A program made the translations under genes and the position numbers. Under the pieces are notes generated by a model. That model did no database searches, had not been told where the DNA came from, and saw only the letters and a program-made list of their open reading frames with translations. Below are positions 1 to 6,822 of a DNA stretch of 28,965 bases, in pieces. How positions within the stretch are numbered: the stretch's first letter is position 1; every line of letters begins with the position of its first letter. Source of the stretch: a virus; IMG/VR virus record IMGVR_UViG_3300036861_000211, positions 1-28,965 of that record. The stretch is one strand, 5' to 3'.

Positions 1-1
1 T

Positions 2-175
2 CAGAACGTCCCGCCGCACACGGAGCTCGGGAAGTTCGATGCCTCGCGCCTGTCCGACATGCTGAACCTGTTCGATCATCCAGGCTGGTGGCGCGTGACG
101 GCCACGATCCGCGGAGACGAGTCCGGGGCCGTCCTCGTCGACTTTTGCACCTTCCGCGTCGAATTAGGGGGATGA
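2..175 (+). CDS. C-terminal end of an unidentified protein, probably tail or fibre related (partial)
   Basis: An open frame enters from the left edge and stops at a TGA (173-175), leaving 57 residues. The visible part contains the segment LFDHPGWWRVTATIRGDESG followed by a beta-rich VLVDFCTFRV stretch, which looks like the end of a beta-sandwich domain. I do not recognise the family. The next gene starts 4 bp downstream, and the GGGGGA ahead of that start lies inside the end of this gene, so the two are probably cotranscribed. The structural role is inferred only from the neighbours. Confidence 0.6.
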   Translation, partial: QNVPPHTELGKFDASRLSDMLNLFDHPGWWRVTATIRGDESGAVLVDFCTFRVELGG

Positions 176-179
176 TGAC

Positions 180-728
180 ATGGCGGATGGGACCCAGTAT
201 CGGGACCTCCGACAGCCAAACGTAGTCGTCGATGAGGCCACGATCACCCTCGCGTCGACGCAGAAGGCCCTATGGGTGCCGGCCCGAACGCTCCTGCCGG
301 CGAACTACTGGTGGGTCGGCAAGGTCGTTTCGCTCACCGCGTTTGGGAAGTTCACCTCCGGTACGACGCCAGGCAACCTGACGCCGGCGATGGCCTACGG
401 CTCCGGTGACGCGCCGACGGCGATCGTGACCGGCGCCGCTAGGGCGGTGGTCGCCTCCGTGACGAACATCACGTGGATGATGGAGGGGTATGCACAGTGT
501 CGCGCCATCGGTGCGACCGGAACCCTGCGGATGTGGGGGAGCTTCGTAGGCGACCTCGCGATGCAGCTCTCTACCGCCCAGCCCAACCTGTTCCCATCTT
601 CGGCACCAGCCGACGTCACCATCGACACGACCGTAGGTACGAACGCACTGACGTTCCAGATGGCGCGGTCGGGATCGACCGCGGAGACGATGACCACGAC
701 GGGCCTTCTCTTCGAAGCCTTGAACTAG
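180..728 (+). CDS. Hypothetical virion or tail-associated protein
   Basis: A 182-residue protein starting at ATG 180, with GGGGGA (167-172) as ribosome binding site. It is rich in Thr, Ala, Gly and Val, has no predicted membrane segment, and its alternating hydrophobic pattern suggests an all-beta structural protein (for example the ANYWWVGKVVSLTAFGKF stretch near residue 41). It has no recognisable catalytic motif. It lies between the preceding partial gene and the repeat-bearing 714-residue protein, in an operon with short gaps. The composition and position fit a small tail-tip, fibre or decoration protein, but I cannot assign a family. Confidence 0.65.
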   Translation: MADGTQYRDLRQPNVVVDEATITLASTQKALWVPARTLLPANYWWVGKVVSLTAFGKFTSGTTPGNLTPAMAYGSGDAPTAIVTGAARAVVASVTNITWMMEGYAQCRAIGATGTLRMWGSFVGDLAMQLSTAQPNLFPSSAPADVTIDTTVGTNALTFQMARSGSTAETMTTTGLLFEALN

Positions 729-743
729 GGAAAGGGGCCGTGA

Positions 744-2888
744 GTGGCGGTCTCTAACCCAACCGCGATCATCGCCAACGGGCAACGAGCCACTCAGGCG
801 GCCTTCACCACCGCGAGCGTCGACTGGTCGGTCTACAACGGCAAGCTGATCGTCTTCAACATCGTAGGCCAGCGCGAGACGGCCGCGCCTCCCGCGAACC
901 CGACGATCTCCGGTGGCGGGGTCACGTGGACGATCGAGTCGAGGACCCCGCTATCGGGCACGTTCTCCAAACGAACCTACGTGGGCGTCGGCTACACACA
1001 GGCTGGCACGACCGAAGCCCTCACGATCACATGGCCCGACAACATGCTGGAGGCCGCCTGGACGTTCTTCTCGGTCGACGGTGCCGAGACCGGTGCGAAT
1101 GGCACCGAGGCCTTCTCGCAGGTGCAGTGGGGCGTGTTCAAGTCGGGGACTGCGACTACAGGGACCCAGGAATTCGGCAACCCGTTCACTGACCTCACGA
1201 ACAACGGGTGCTTCCTCCTGGGAATGCGGGTCAACCCGAATCAGGTCGCCAACGGCTACGACACGGGGTTCACCGAGTTCCAGGGATTCCAGCTCGACTC
1301 GACGGCTTTCTTTCTGTGGAACGTCTGGAAGTCGGGCGGGGCGAGCCTTCAGCCCTCGGTCACGTGGTCGAACGGCTCGGACTACTACATCTCCTTCGTG
1401 GAGATCCGTGCCAGTGGCACGCCGCGCTCAGTTTTCGACAACGACGACATCCTGATCGGTGCATCGGCCGACAGCACGAGCAACATCCAGAACTACACGC
1501 TTGGGACGGCGTGGCAACCCGCTGCAAGAAGCGTCGTCATCTACGCGGTGCTGTCACGTGACACCGGCGGATCGAGTGGGGCCACGGGCGTCACGGCGCA
1601 CGGGATCACGTTCGAAAAGATCGGCAGCAACGTCGCATTAGGCAACTACACCTTGACCGCGTGGCGAGGGAAGTCCGACGCGCCGACGAGTACTCAGGTT
1701 TCCGTAACCCACGCAGACGCTCAGACCGGCTGCACGATCATCGGCATCCAGCTTCAGGGAACCTTTGAGCTTGGACCGAACGGGGTCAACGCGGTCGTTC
1801 AGGTGGCGACGGGGACTGCGTCGGCGAACAACCTCACGCTCACCCTGAACCCCGGCGCGGCACCGAGTGCCGTGCTCGGGTTCTTCGGGGTGGACGTCAA
1901 CATGAGCGCGGTCAACTTCGTCGACGGGATCCCCTCCAACGGCGCGGCATTCGTCAATGAGAACGACGGACAGGTTGCGAGCCCCGGCGGCGCGACTCCC
2001 AACGCCGGGATGTTCGTCGAGTGGAAGCGCGAGTTCAGCACCACGATCGGGCTGACCCAGAGCGCGACGACGACCATGGTCGGGATCGCGCTTGAGATCG
2101 CAGCGATGCCGGTCGCGGCATCGTTTCAACCGAAGCTCGATTTGCTGCCGATCCGTCTAGGACCGCCGATCCTCATCGCCCAACGCTTTGATGTACCGGC
2201 TGTGGGCGCCGACGTGGTCGCTATCCTGACGCCTGGGGCCTTGACCTTGTCCGGTCAGACCCTCACGACCTCGATCGCGGTGGTCGCGGTCCTGACCCCC
2301 GGAACGGTAACGCTCGCCGGGCAGACCGTGAACGCCTCCCGTACCACGCCGGTCACCCCGGGCGCGGTCACGCTGGCAGGCCAGAGCCTCACGACTTCGA
2401 TGGCGGTCGTGGCGACCCTCACTCCCGGCGCGCTGAGCCTCGAGGGCCAATCGCTTCTTACGCAGATTACGGTGCCGGTCACTCCCGGCGCGCTGACTCT
2501 CGCAGGGCAAACGCTCATCGCGTCCGCAGCCGTAACCGCCACACTTACCCCCGGTGGCCTGACTCTCACCGGTCAGACGCTTCAAGCCTCGCTCAACACG
2601 CCGGTAACGCCCGGCACGTTGAGCCTCACCGGTCAGGCCCTCTCAGTTCTGCAGATCGCCACGATCACTCCGGGAGCTCTGACGCTGGCTGGTCAGACGC
2701 TCGCGACCCAGCTCCTCGCAGTCCTATCGTCTGGGACCCTTACGCTCGCCGGCCAGACGGTGACCACAACGGTATCCACTGGTCCTCTGGGGCTTCCGGT
2801 GAAGGGTCCGACTCGAGCCGAGCCTCTGAGAGATCCCAATCGTCCCGAGCTGATCGGTGTGGGAGCGAACAGCGCAACGGAGGTATAG
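744..2888 (+). CDS. Large tail-fibre-like protein with two beta-domains and a nine-copy C-terminal repeat
   Basis: A 714-residue protein starting at GTG 744, with AAAGGGG (731-737) upstream. Residues 1-230 and about 231-455 look like two related beta-sandwich modules: both end with a 'SFVEIRASG'/'VGIALEIAA' type strand after a Trp- and Thr-rich core. A short proline-rich linker (PIRLGPP) leads into nine tandem repeats from residue 495 to about 680, each built on TPGALTLAGQTL. The last 35 residues are charged. The architecture of globular head, linker and repetitive stalk is typical of phage fibre or surface-display proteins. I infer a receptor-binding or capsid/tail decoration role; no enzymatic motif is visible. 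It runs directly into the HNH gene, whose ATG follows the stop codon. Confidence 0.75.
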   Translation: MAVSNPTAIIANGQRATQAAFTTASVDWSVYNGKLIVFNIVGQRETAAPPANPTISGGGVTWTIESRTPLSGTFSKRTYVGVGYTQAGTTEALTITWPDNMLEAAWTFFSVDGAETGANGTEAFSQVQWGVFKSGTATTGTQEFGNPFTDLTNNGCFLLGMRVNPNQVANGYDTGFTEFQGFQLDSTAFFLWNVWKSGGASLQPSVTWSNGSDYYISFVEIRASGTPRSVFDNDDILIGASADSTSNIQNYTLGTAWQPAARSVVIYAVLSRDTGGSSGATGVTAHGITFEKIGSNVALGNYTLTAWRGKSDAPTSTQVSVTHADAQTGCTIIGIQLQGTFELGPNGVNAVVQVATGTASANNLTLTLNPGAAPSAVLGFFGVDVNMSAVNFVDGIPSNGAAFVNENDGQVASPGGATPNAGMFVEWKREFSTTIGLTQSATTTMVGIALEIAAMPVAASFQPKLDLLPIRLGPPILIAQRFDVPAVGADVVAILTPGALTLSGQTLTTSIAVVAVLTPGTVTLAGQTVNASRTTPVTPGAVTLAGQSLTTSMAVVATLTPGALSLEGQSLLTQITVPVTPGALTLAGQTLIASAAVTATLTPGGLTLTGQTLQASLNTPVTPGTLSLTGQALSVLQIATITPGALTLAGQTLATQLLAVLSSGTLTLAGQTVTTTVSTGPLGLPVKGPTRAEPLRDPNRPELIGVGANSATEV
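2226..2783 (+). repeat. Nine tandem 20-22 codon repeats within the 714-residue protein
   Basis: The repeats encode variants of (L/V/I)TP-G-x-(L/V)-(T/S)-L-x-G-Q-(T/S/A)-(L/V). I count nine units. The first six alternate between 22-residue and 20-residue spacing (for example SIAVVAV against NASRTTP tails); the last three are about 20. DNA identity between units is partial, with many synonymous differences. This points to an old array kept by selection on the protein rather than a recent duplication. Each unit would form one or two short beta-strands, suiting an extended beta-solenoid or stalk. The final unit (LSSGTLTLAGQTV) is the most degenerate. Confidence 0.85.
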
Positions 2889-3176
2889 ATGGCCGAGGTC
2901 GCTTGCTCGATCCACAGGTACCACAGTCCTCGTCCAACTGAGTCTGACCTCCATCACGTATGGCCGATGAGCTGGGGTGGACCGAAGACGAACGACAACG
3001 TCGTGCCGATCTGCCAGACGGGCCACGCCAACGTCCACCGTCTGCTCACGGCGTATCGCTTGGGTGACGGGTTCGTGCCGTGGGAGGTGCTCAGGTCCTT
3101 CGGTCCGGGTGAACGCGCTCTCGCCCTGAAGGGCTGGACGGCGGAGGTGGAGAGTCATGATGCGCTGGGAACGTAA
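2889..3176 (+). CDS. HNH-type endonuclease-like protein
   Basis: A 95-residue protein starting at ATG 2889, immediately after the previous stop, with AACGGAGG just upstream. The core is an HNH-like signature: H22-H23 (LHHVWP), a GG turn at 30-31, N37 with VPICQTGHANVH, and H46/H50 as likely metal ligands. Such short HNH proteins nick or cut DNA and often spread within phage genomes. No paired zinc-knuckle cysteines flank the core (only C6 and C42), unlike the second HNH gene at 3800. It could be a homing endonuclease or a domesticated nuclease. Its end overlaps the BppU-like gene by 20 bp, so it is embedded in the structural operon. Confidence 0.7.
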   Translation: MAEVACSIHRYHSPRPTESDLHHVWPMSWGGPKTNDNVVPICQTGHANVHRLLTAYRLGDGFVPWEVLRSFGPGERALALKGWTAEVESHDALGT

Positions 3177-3507
3177 AGCTCCCGACTGGTACGTGAAGGC
3201 GAACGACACCTCACCCGCCATCGCCTATCAGCTCAAGGACGGAACGGGTGCCGTGGTCGTGCTGACCGGCGCCTCGGTGAAGTTCATGATGTACGCCCCC
3301 GGTGGTGCAGCGGCCAAGGTGAACGCCGCAGCCACCATCATCGATGCCTTGTTAGGCAAGGTCTCCTACACCCCGACCGCATCGAACACCGATACGCCCG
3401 GTGACTACCTCGGGGAATGGCAGGTCACCTTCGCAGGCGGAGCGATCGAAACGTTCCCCAACTCCGACCACCTGAAGATCCGGGTTAGGCAAGACCTCGC
3501 GGCATGA
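3157..3507 (+). CDS. BppU-like N-terminal domain protein (baseplate or tail-tip)
   Basis: A 116-residue protein starting at ATG 3157 (ATG 3160 is also possible), with GGAGGTGG (3143-3150) upstream. The sequence follows the BppU N-terminal pattern: KANDTSPAIAYQLKDGTG near the start, a strand with LTGASVKFMMY, then a GDYLGEWQVTFAGG strand and a closing KIRVRQDL. In lactococcal phages this domain joins receptor-binding proteins to the baseplate; many siphoviruses carry it as a small stand-alone protein. Only the domain itself is present here, so it is probably an adaptor or small tail-tip subunit. The assignment rests on pattern recognition. Confidence 0.65.
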   Translation: MMRWERKAPDWYVKANDTSPAIAYQLKDGTGAVVVLTGASVKFMMYAPGGAAAKVNAAATIIDALLGKVSYTPTASNTDTPGDYLGEWQVTFAGGAIETFPNSDHLKIRVRQDLAA

Positions 3508-3516
3508 GGAGGTTTG

Positions 3517-3645
3517 ATGTTGGCACTTGAAATGGAGTCGCTCACCCTCGGCATGTCCCTCGGCGCAGCCGCTGCCTTGCTCGGGGCGTGGTGCCTCTTG
3601 ATGGCCGAGAGATTGAGGAGAGAACGTGGAAGTCGTCATCGCTGA
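3517..3645 (+). CDS. Small single-pass membrane protein
   Basis: A 42-residue reading frame starting at ATG 3517, with GAGGAGGT (3506-3513) as SD. Residues 8-30 are hydrophobic (LTLGMSLGAAAALLGAWCLL) and are followed by a strongly basic tail (ERLRRERGSRHR). This gives one membrane segment with the tail probably in the cytoplasm. It overlaps the next tiny gene by 20 bp. Size and charge pattern would suit a pinholin-like or accessory membrane protein, but no family is recognised and it is far from the endolysin. Confidence 0.5.
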   Translation: MLALEMESLTLGMSLGAAAALLGAWCLLMAERLRRERGSRHR

Positions 3646-3760
3646 GATCGCCTTCATCGTCGGTGCCGTAATCGCAGCGGTGCAGAAGGGCTGGGCGCTG
3701 TGTGCCGTGGCGGCAGGGTTGGCCTTGGTCTATCTCAAGGCCGCATTGGATGTCGCCTAG
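3626..3760 (+). CDS. Small hydrophobic membrane protein
   Basis: A 44-residue frame from GTG 3626 to TAG 3760, with GAGGAGAG (3614-3621) as SD. Most of the chain is hydrophobic: an IAFIVGAVIAAV segment, a short KGW break, then a second apolar segment (ALCAVAAGLALVYL). It may be one long or two short membrane helices. It starts inside the previous small gene, so the two are probably translated together. Paired tiny membrane proteins are common in phages, as holin/antiholin pairs or as genes of unknown role. I do not assign a function. Confidence 0.5.
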   Translation: MEVVIAEIAFIVGAVIAAVQKGWALCAVAAGLALVYLKAALDVA

Positions 3761-3799
3761 TCGTGGGCATGAAGACTTAGGCAAGGGGGACCTAGCGGC

Positions 3800-4078
3800 G
3801 TGAGAACCTGCATCGTCTGTGGTCAACCGGCGATTTCGGGGCGCTCACGCTGCTGGAATCATGAGGGTCGACCCCGCGAAACGTGGGCATGGACAGCGAT
3901 TAGGCGACAAGTGCTCATAGAGGAGCCCCGCTGTAGGAGGTGCGGCGCTCTAGCCACGGAGGTGGACCACATCCGAGAGGTAGTAGATGGAGGAACCGAT
4001 GAGCGCTCCAACCTCCAAGGACTGTGCCATCGATGCCACGTAGACAAGACCACGCGCAGCCGCGCGGCTCGGCGGTAG
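3800..4078 (+). CDS. HNH endonuclease next to the terminase gene
   Basis: A 92-residue protein starting at GTG 3800, with AAGGGGGA upstream. It has a zinc-supported HNH fold: C45-x2-C48 and C76-x2-C79 as zinc ligands, the catalytic pair D56-H57 (VDHI), N71 and H80. A second pair, C4-x2-C7, sits at the N-terminus with C18 and H21. HNH genes beside terminase genes are common in siphoviruses; in HK97-like phages the HNH protein works with the large terminase in cutting DNA for packaging. That role is plausible here because the terminase frame begins inside this gene. A freestanding homing role is the alternative. Confidence 0.85.
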   Translation: MRTCIVCGQPAISGRSRCWNHEGRPRETWAWTAIRRQVLIEEPRCRRCGALATEVDHIREVVDGGTDERSNLQGLCHRCHVDKTTRSRAARR

Positions 4079-5571
4079 GGAGGTCAAAACTTCACCGGGT
4101 AGACACACGACCTAGCATTACAGAGATCCGGGAAGAAAATCCCCCATATCCAGCGGAGATAGAGCGGATCCGAGCGCTTCCGTACGGACTCAAGGGATTC
4201 CGGCGGTTCTGCCGGCTCCTCGTGCTTGAGGATGGGAGCCGATTCAAGCTCGGGGCCTTCCAAGCGTTCATGCTGGCGTTCTACTTTGCCGGGGTCATCG
4301 AGCTCGTAATCATCCTCCCGAAGAAGAACGGGAAGACGACCCTTCTCGCCGCGTTGGCTCTGTATCACCTGCTCATGGTCGAGAGCGCCGAGTGTGTGAT
4401 CGGGGCCTCCTCGAGGGACCAGGCCACGATCCTCTTCAACCAGGCGACGGGCCTCGTGGAGCGGTCACGGCTGGATCGGCATCCGGTGCCCAATCGTGAT
4501 CGGCACCTGCCAACGGAGTACGAAGGTGTCTTCGACGTGAAGGGCGGCTACCGGGTCATCCGCTTCGAGCGAGGTCGGATCCGAGTGCTAGCTGCTGACG
4601 CCGCCACTGCCGATGGTGTAATCCCGACCCTCGCCCTCGTGGACGAGCTCCACCGGCATCCGAGCGGCGATCTCTATGGGGTGTTCCGGGACGGTCTGGG
4701 GCCTCGTCACGGGCAGATGATCACAATCAGCACGCCGGGAGCGAAAGCGGATTCCCCGCTGGGGCAACTTCGGGCACGAGCTCAAGCCTTGGCTCTCGAG
4801 GTGCTCAAGAAGCGCCGCACATACACCTCCTCTGATGGATCGTTCGCGCTGATCGAGTGGGGGCTGGATCCCAAGGACGACGTCGACAACCTCAAACTCG
4901 TCAAGCAGGCGAACCCCGCACCGTGGCAGACCATCGCCGAACTCAGACGCCGCCGGGATTCACCGTCCACGACCCGGGCACAGTGGCTCCGATTCGCATG
5001 TGGCATCTGGACCTTCGGTGAGTCCCCATGGCTCGATCCTGCGACCTGGGACCGGCTCGCTGTCGACATCGGTGGGGTGGAGTTCCATGAATCGGTATGG
5101 GTGGCGGTACGCGAAGGAGCGGTCGCCATCGTCGCTCGCCGGGGCGAAGAGGTCGCCGCACGGGCGATCATCGGAGAACATCCCGACCTGAAGGCAACGG
5201 AGCGGACGCTGCTGGAACTCCAGCGCCACTACGACATCCGGGAGGTCGCTTATGACAACCAAGCTTTCGGCCGTTCCGCTGATCTGCTTATCGACCAGGG
5301 CTTGCCCATGGCGGAGGTGCCTCATCGACCGGAGCGAATCGCGATGGCCTCGGTGACGCTCCATCGCCTGATCAACACCGAGCAGATTCACCATGACGGG
5401 GATCCAGACTTGAGGACCCACGTCCTCGCTGGAACAACGAAGCAGACCGAAAGGGGCTGGCGTCTCGTGATGAGACCGGAGAATCGCGCGCTCATCGCGC
5501 TCGCCTTGGCGGCGCATCAAGCGACGCAAGCGGCACCCGAGCCGCCGATGTTTGTCTCGCTGGGAGCCTGA
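4024..5571 (+). CDS. terL: Terminase large subunit (packaging ATPase and nuclease)
   Basis: Up to 515 residues; this motor packages DNA through the portal and cuts it. The Walker A motif is PKKNGKTT (residues 99-106) and Walker B is LALVDEL with D207-E208. The nuclease half begins near residue 350. The start is unclear: the frame opens at GTG 4024 or ATG 4033, inside the HNH gene, while a good SD-like GGGAGG (4078-4083) is followed by no ATG, GTG or TTG in frame. In the nuclease half only D411 (VAYDNQ) is evident; the usual acidic residues near VWVAVREG (358-364) and near the final NRALIALALA (488-497) appear to be missing. No small subunit gene is recognised next to it. Confidence 0.93.
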   Translation: MPSMPRRQDHAQPRGSAVGRSKLHRVDTRPSITEIREENPPYPAEIERIRALPYGLKGFRRFCRLLVLEDGSRFKLGAFQAFMLAFYFAGVIELVIILPKKNGKTTLLAALALYHLLMVESAECVIGASSRDQATILFNQATGLVERSRLDRHPVPNRDRHLPTEYEGVFDVKGGYRVIRFERGRIRVLAADAATADGVIPTLALVDELHRHPSGDLYGVFRDGLGPRHGQMITISTPGAKADSPLGQLRARAQALALEVLKKRRTYTSSDGSFALIEWGLDPKDDVDNLKLVKQANPAPWQTIAELRRRRDSPSTTRAQWLRFACGIWTFGESPWLDPATWDRLAVDIGGVEFHESVWVAVREGAVAIVARRGEEVAARAIIGEHPDLKATERTLLELQRHYDIREVAYDNQAFGRSADLLIDQGLPMAEVPHRPERIAMASVTLHRLINTEQIHHDGDPDLRTHVLAGTTKQTERGWRLVMRPENRALIALALAAHQATQAAPEPPMFVSLGA

Positions 5572-5574
5572 ATC

Positions 5575-6822
5575 TTGGGTCTACGGGAGCGGTGGCGAGC
5601 ACGCCAGGAACGGCGGGCGATCGACAAGATGGCCCTCTGGGGCCAAGGCGGAGATATCGAGTCCACCGGTGTCTACGCAGGGGTGTCGGTCTCGCAGTCC
5701 AACTCGCTACAGCTCGTCGCGGTGTACGCCTGCGTCCGGCTGTTGTCCCAAACGATCGCCGGTCTGCCGGCCGATGTCTTCCGCAAGCGGAACGGAATAC
5801 CCGAACCGGTGGAGCCGGGGCCTTCGTGGCTGCGGATGCCGAACCCGGAGACGACGTGGTTCGAGTTCACCGAGCGGGTGATGGGGTCGCTGAACCTCGA
5901 TGGAAACGCCTTCGTGATCATCACCGGTCGGGATGCGATGGGGTTCCCAGCCGAGTGCTGGACGCTCAATCCCCGCGAGGTCCAGGTACGGCGCGAAGGT
6001 GGGAAGACCATTTTCATCTGGGCTGGTGACGAGCGCCTCAGTCGGTTCTCACCATCGACCCCGGACGGGGATGTTCTACATATCAAGGCGTTCTCGGATG
6101 GAGGCTTGAGAGGACTCTCGCCCATCGGATTGGCGAAGCAGGCCATCGGGCTTGGGATGGTGACGGAGAAGTTCGGCGCTGAACATTTCGGGAGCGGGCA
6201 GAAGCCCCCTGGGATCATCGAGATCCCTCCTGGTACGTCGCAGGCTACGACGGAGATCGTCGACAAGCTCCGGGAGGATTGGAAGCGTCACCACGCCGGC
6301 TCGAACCAAGCGCACGCTCCGGGGATCCTGGTCGGTGCGACGTGGAAGGACACCTCGATCAACGCCGAAGAGGCGCAGTTCCTAGAGACCCGGAAGTTCC
6401 AGGTCTCCGAGATCGCTCGTCTGTTCGGTGTCCCGCCGCACATGATCGGTGATGTCGAGAAGTCCACTTCATGGGGAACCGGCATCGAGCAACAGTCGAT
6501 CGGGTTTGTGACCTACTCGATTACGCCGTGGCTCGTGAGGCTCGAATCGGCGTTCAACCAACTCACCCCTCGAGGCCAGTTCATCAAGTGGAACGTGAAC
6601 GGTCTGCTTCGTGGGGATATGGCGGCACGTTCAGCGTTCCATCACGAAGGGATCTTGGATGGCTGGCAGACGCGGAACGGTGTGCGCCTCCTCGAGGAGC
6701 TGCCGCCTATCCCCGGTCTCGATGAACCCTTGGTACCAGCCAACATGCTGACCCTTTCGCAGAGCACGGCACCACCGCGGCCCGACCAGGAAGAGGAACC
6801 CGCTGCCGTGGCATCTCAGTGA
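5575..6822 (+). CDS. Portal protein, HK97-type
   Basis: A 415-residue protein that forms the dodecameric ring at one head vertex for DNA entry and tail attachment. I take TTG 5575 as the start, preceded by GGGAG (5562-5566) and 3 bp after the terminase stop. Family features include the early helix LVAVYACVRLLSQTIAGLPA (near residue 45), the middle strand-rich region, and the late stretch HMIGDVEKSTSWGTGIEQQ leading into the stem helix. The length fits HK97-type portals (about 400-420). The C-terminus is proline- and glutamate-rich. Its last 20 bp overlap the proposed CTG start of the protease. Confidence 0.93.
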   Translation: MGLRERWRARQERRAIDKMALWGQGGDIESTGVYAGVSVSQSNSLQLVAVYACVRLLSQTIAGLPADVFRKRNGIPEPVEPGPSWLRMPNPETTWFEFTERVMGSLNLDGNAFVIITGRDAMGFPAECWTLNPREVQVRREGGKTIFIWAGDERLSRFSPSTPDGDVLHIKAFSDGGLRGLSPIGLAKQAIGLGMVTEKFGAEHFGSGQKPPGIIEIPPGTSQATTEIVDKLREDWKRHHAGSNQAHAPGILVGATWKDTSINAEEAQFLETRKFQVSEIARLFGVPPHMIGDVEKSTSWGTGIEQQSIGFVTYSITPWLVRLESAFNQLTPRGQFIKWNVNGLLRGDMAARSAFHHEGILDGWQTRNGVRLLEELPPIPGLDEPLVPANMLTLSQSTAPPRPDQEEEPAAVASQ

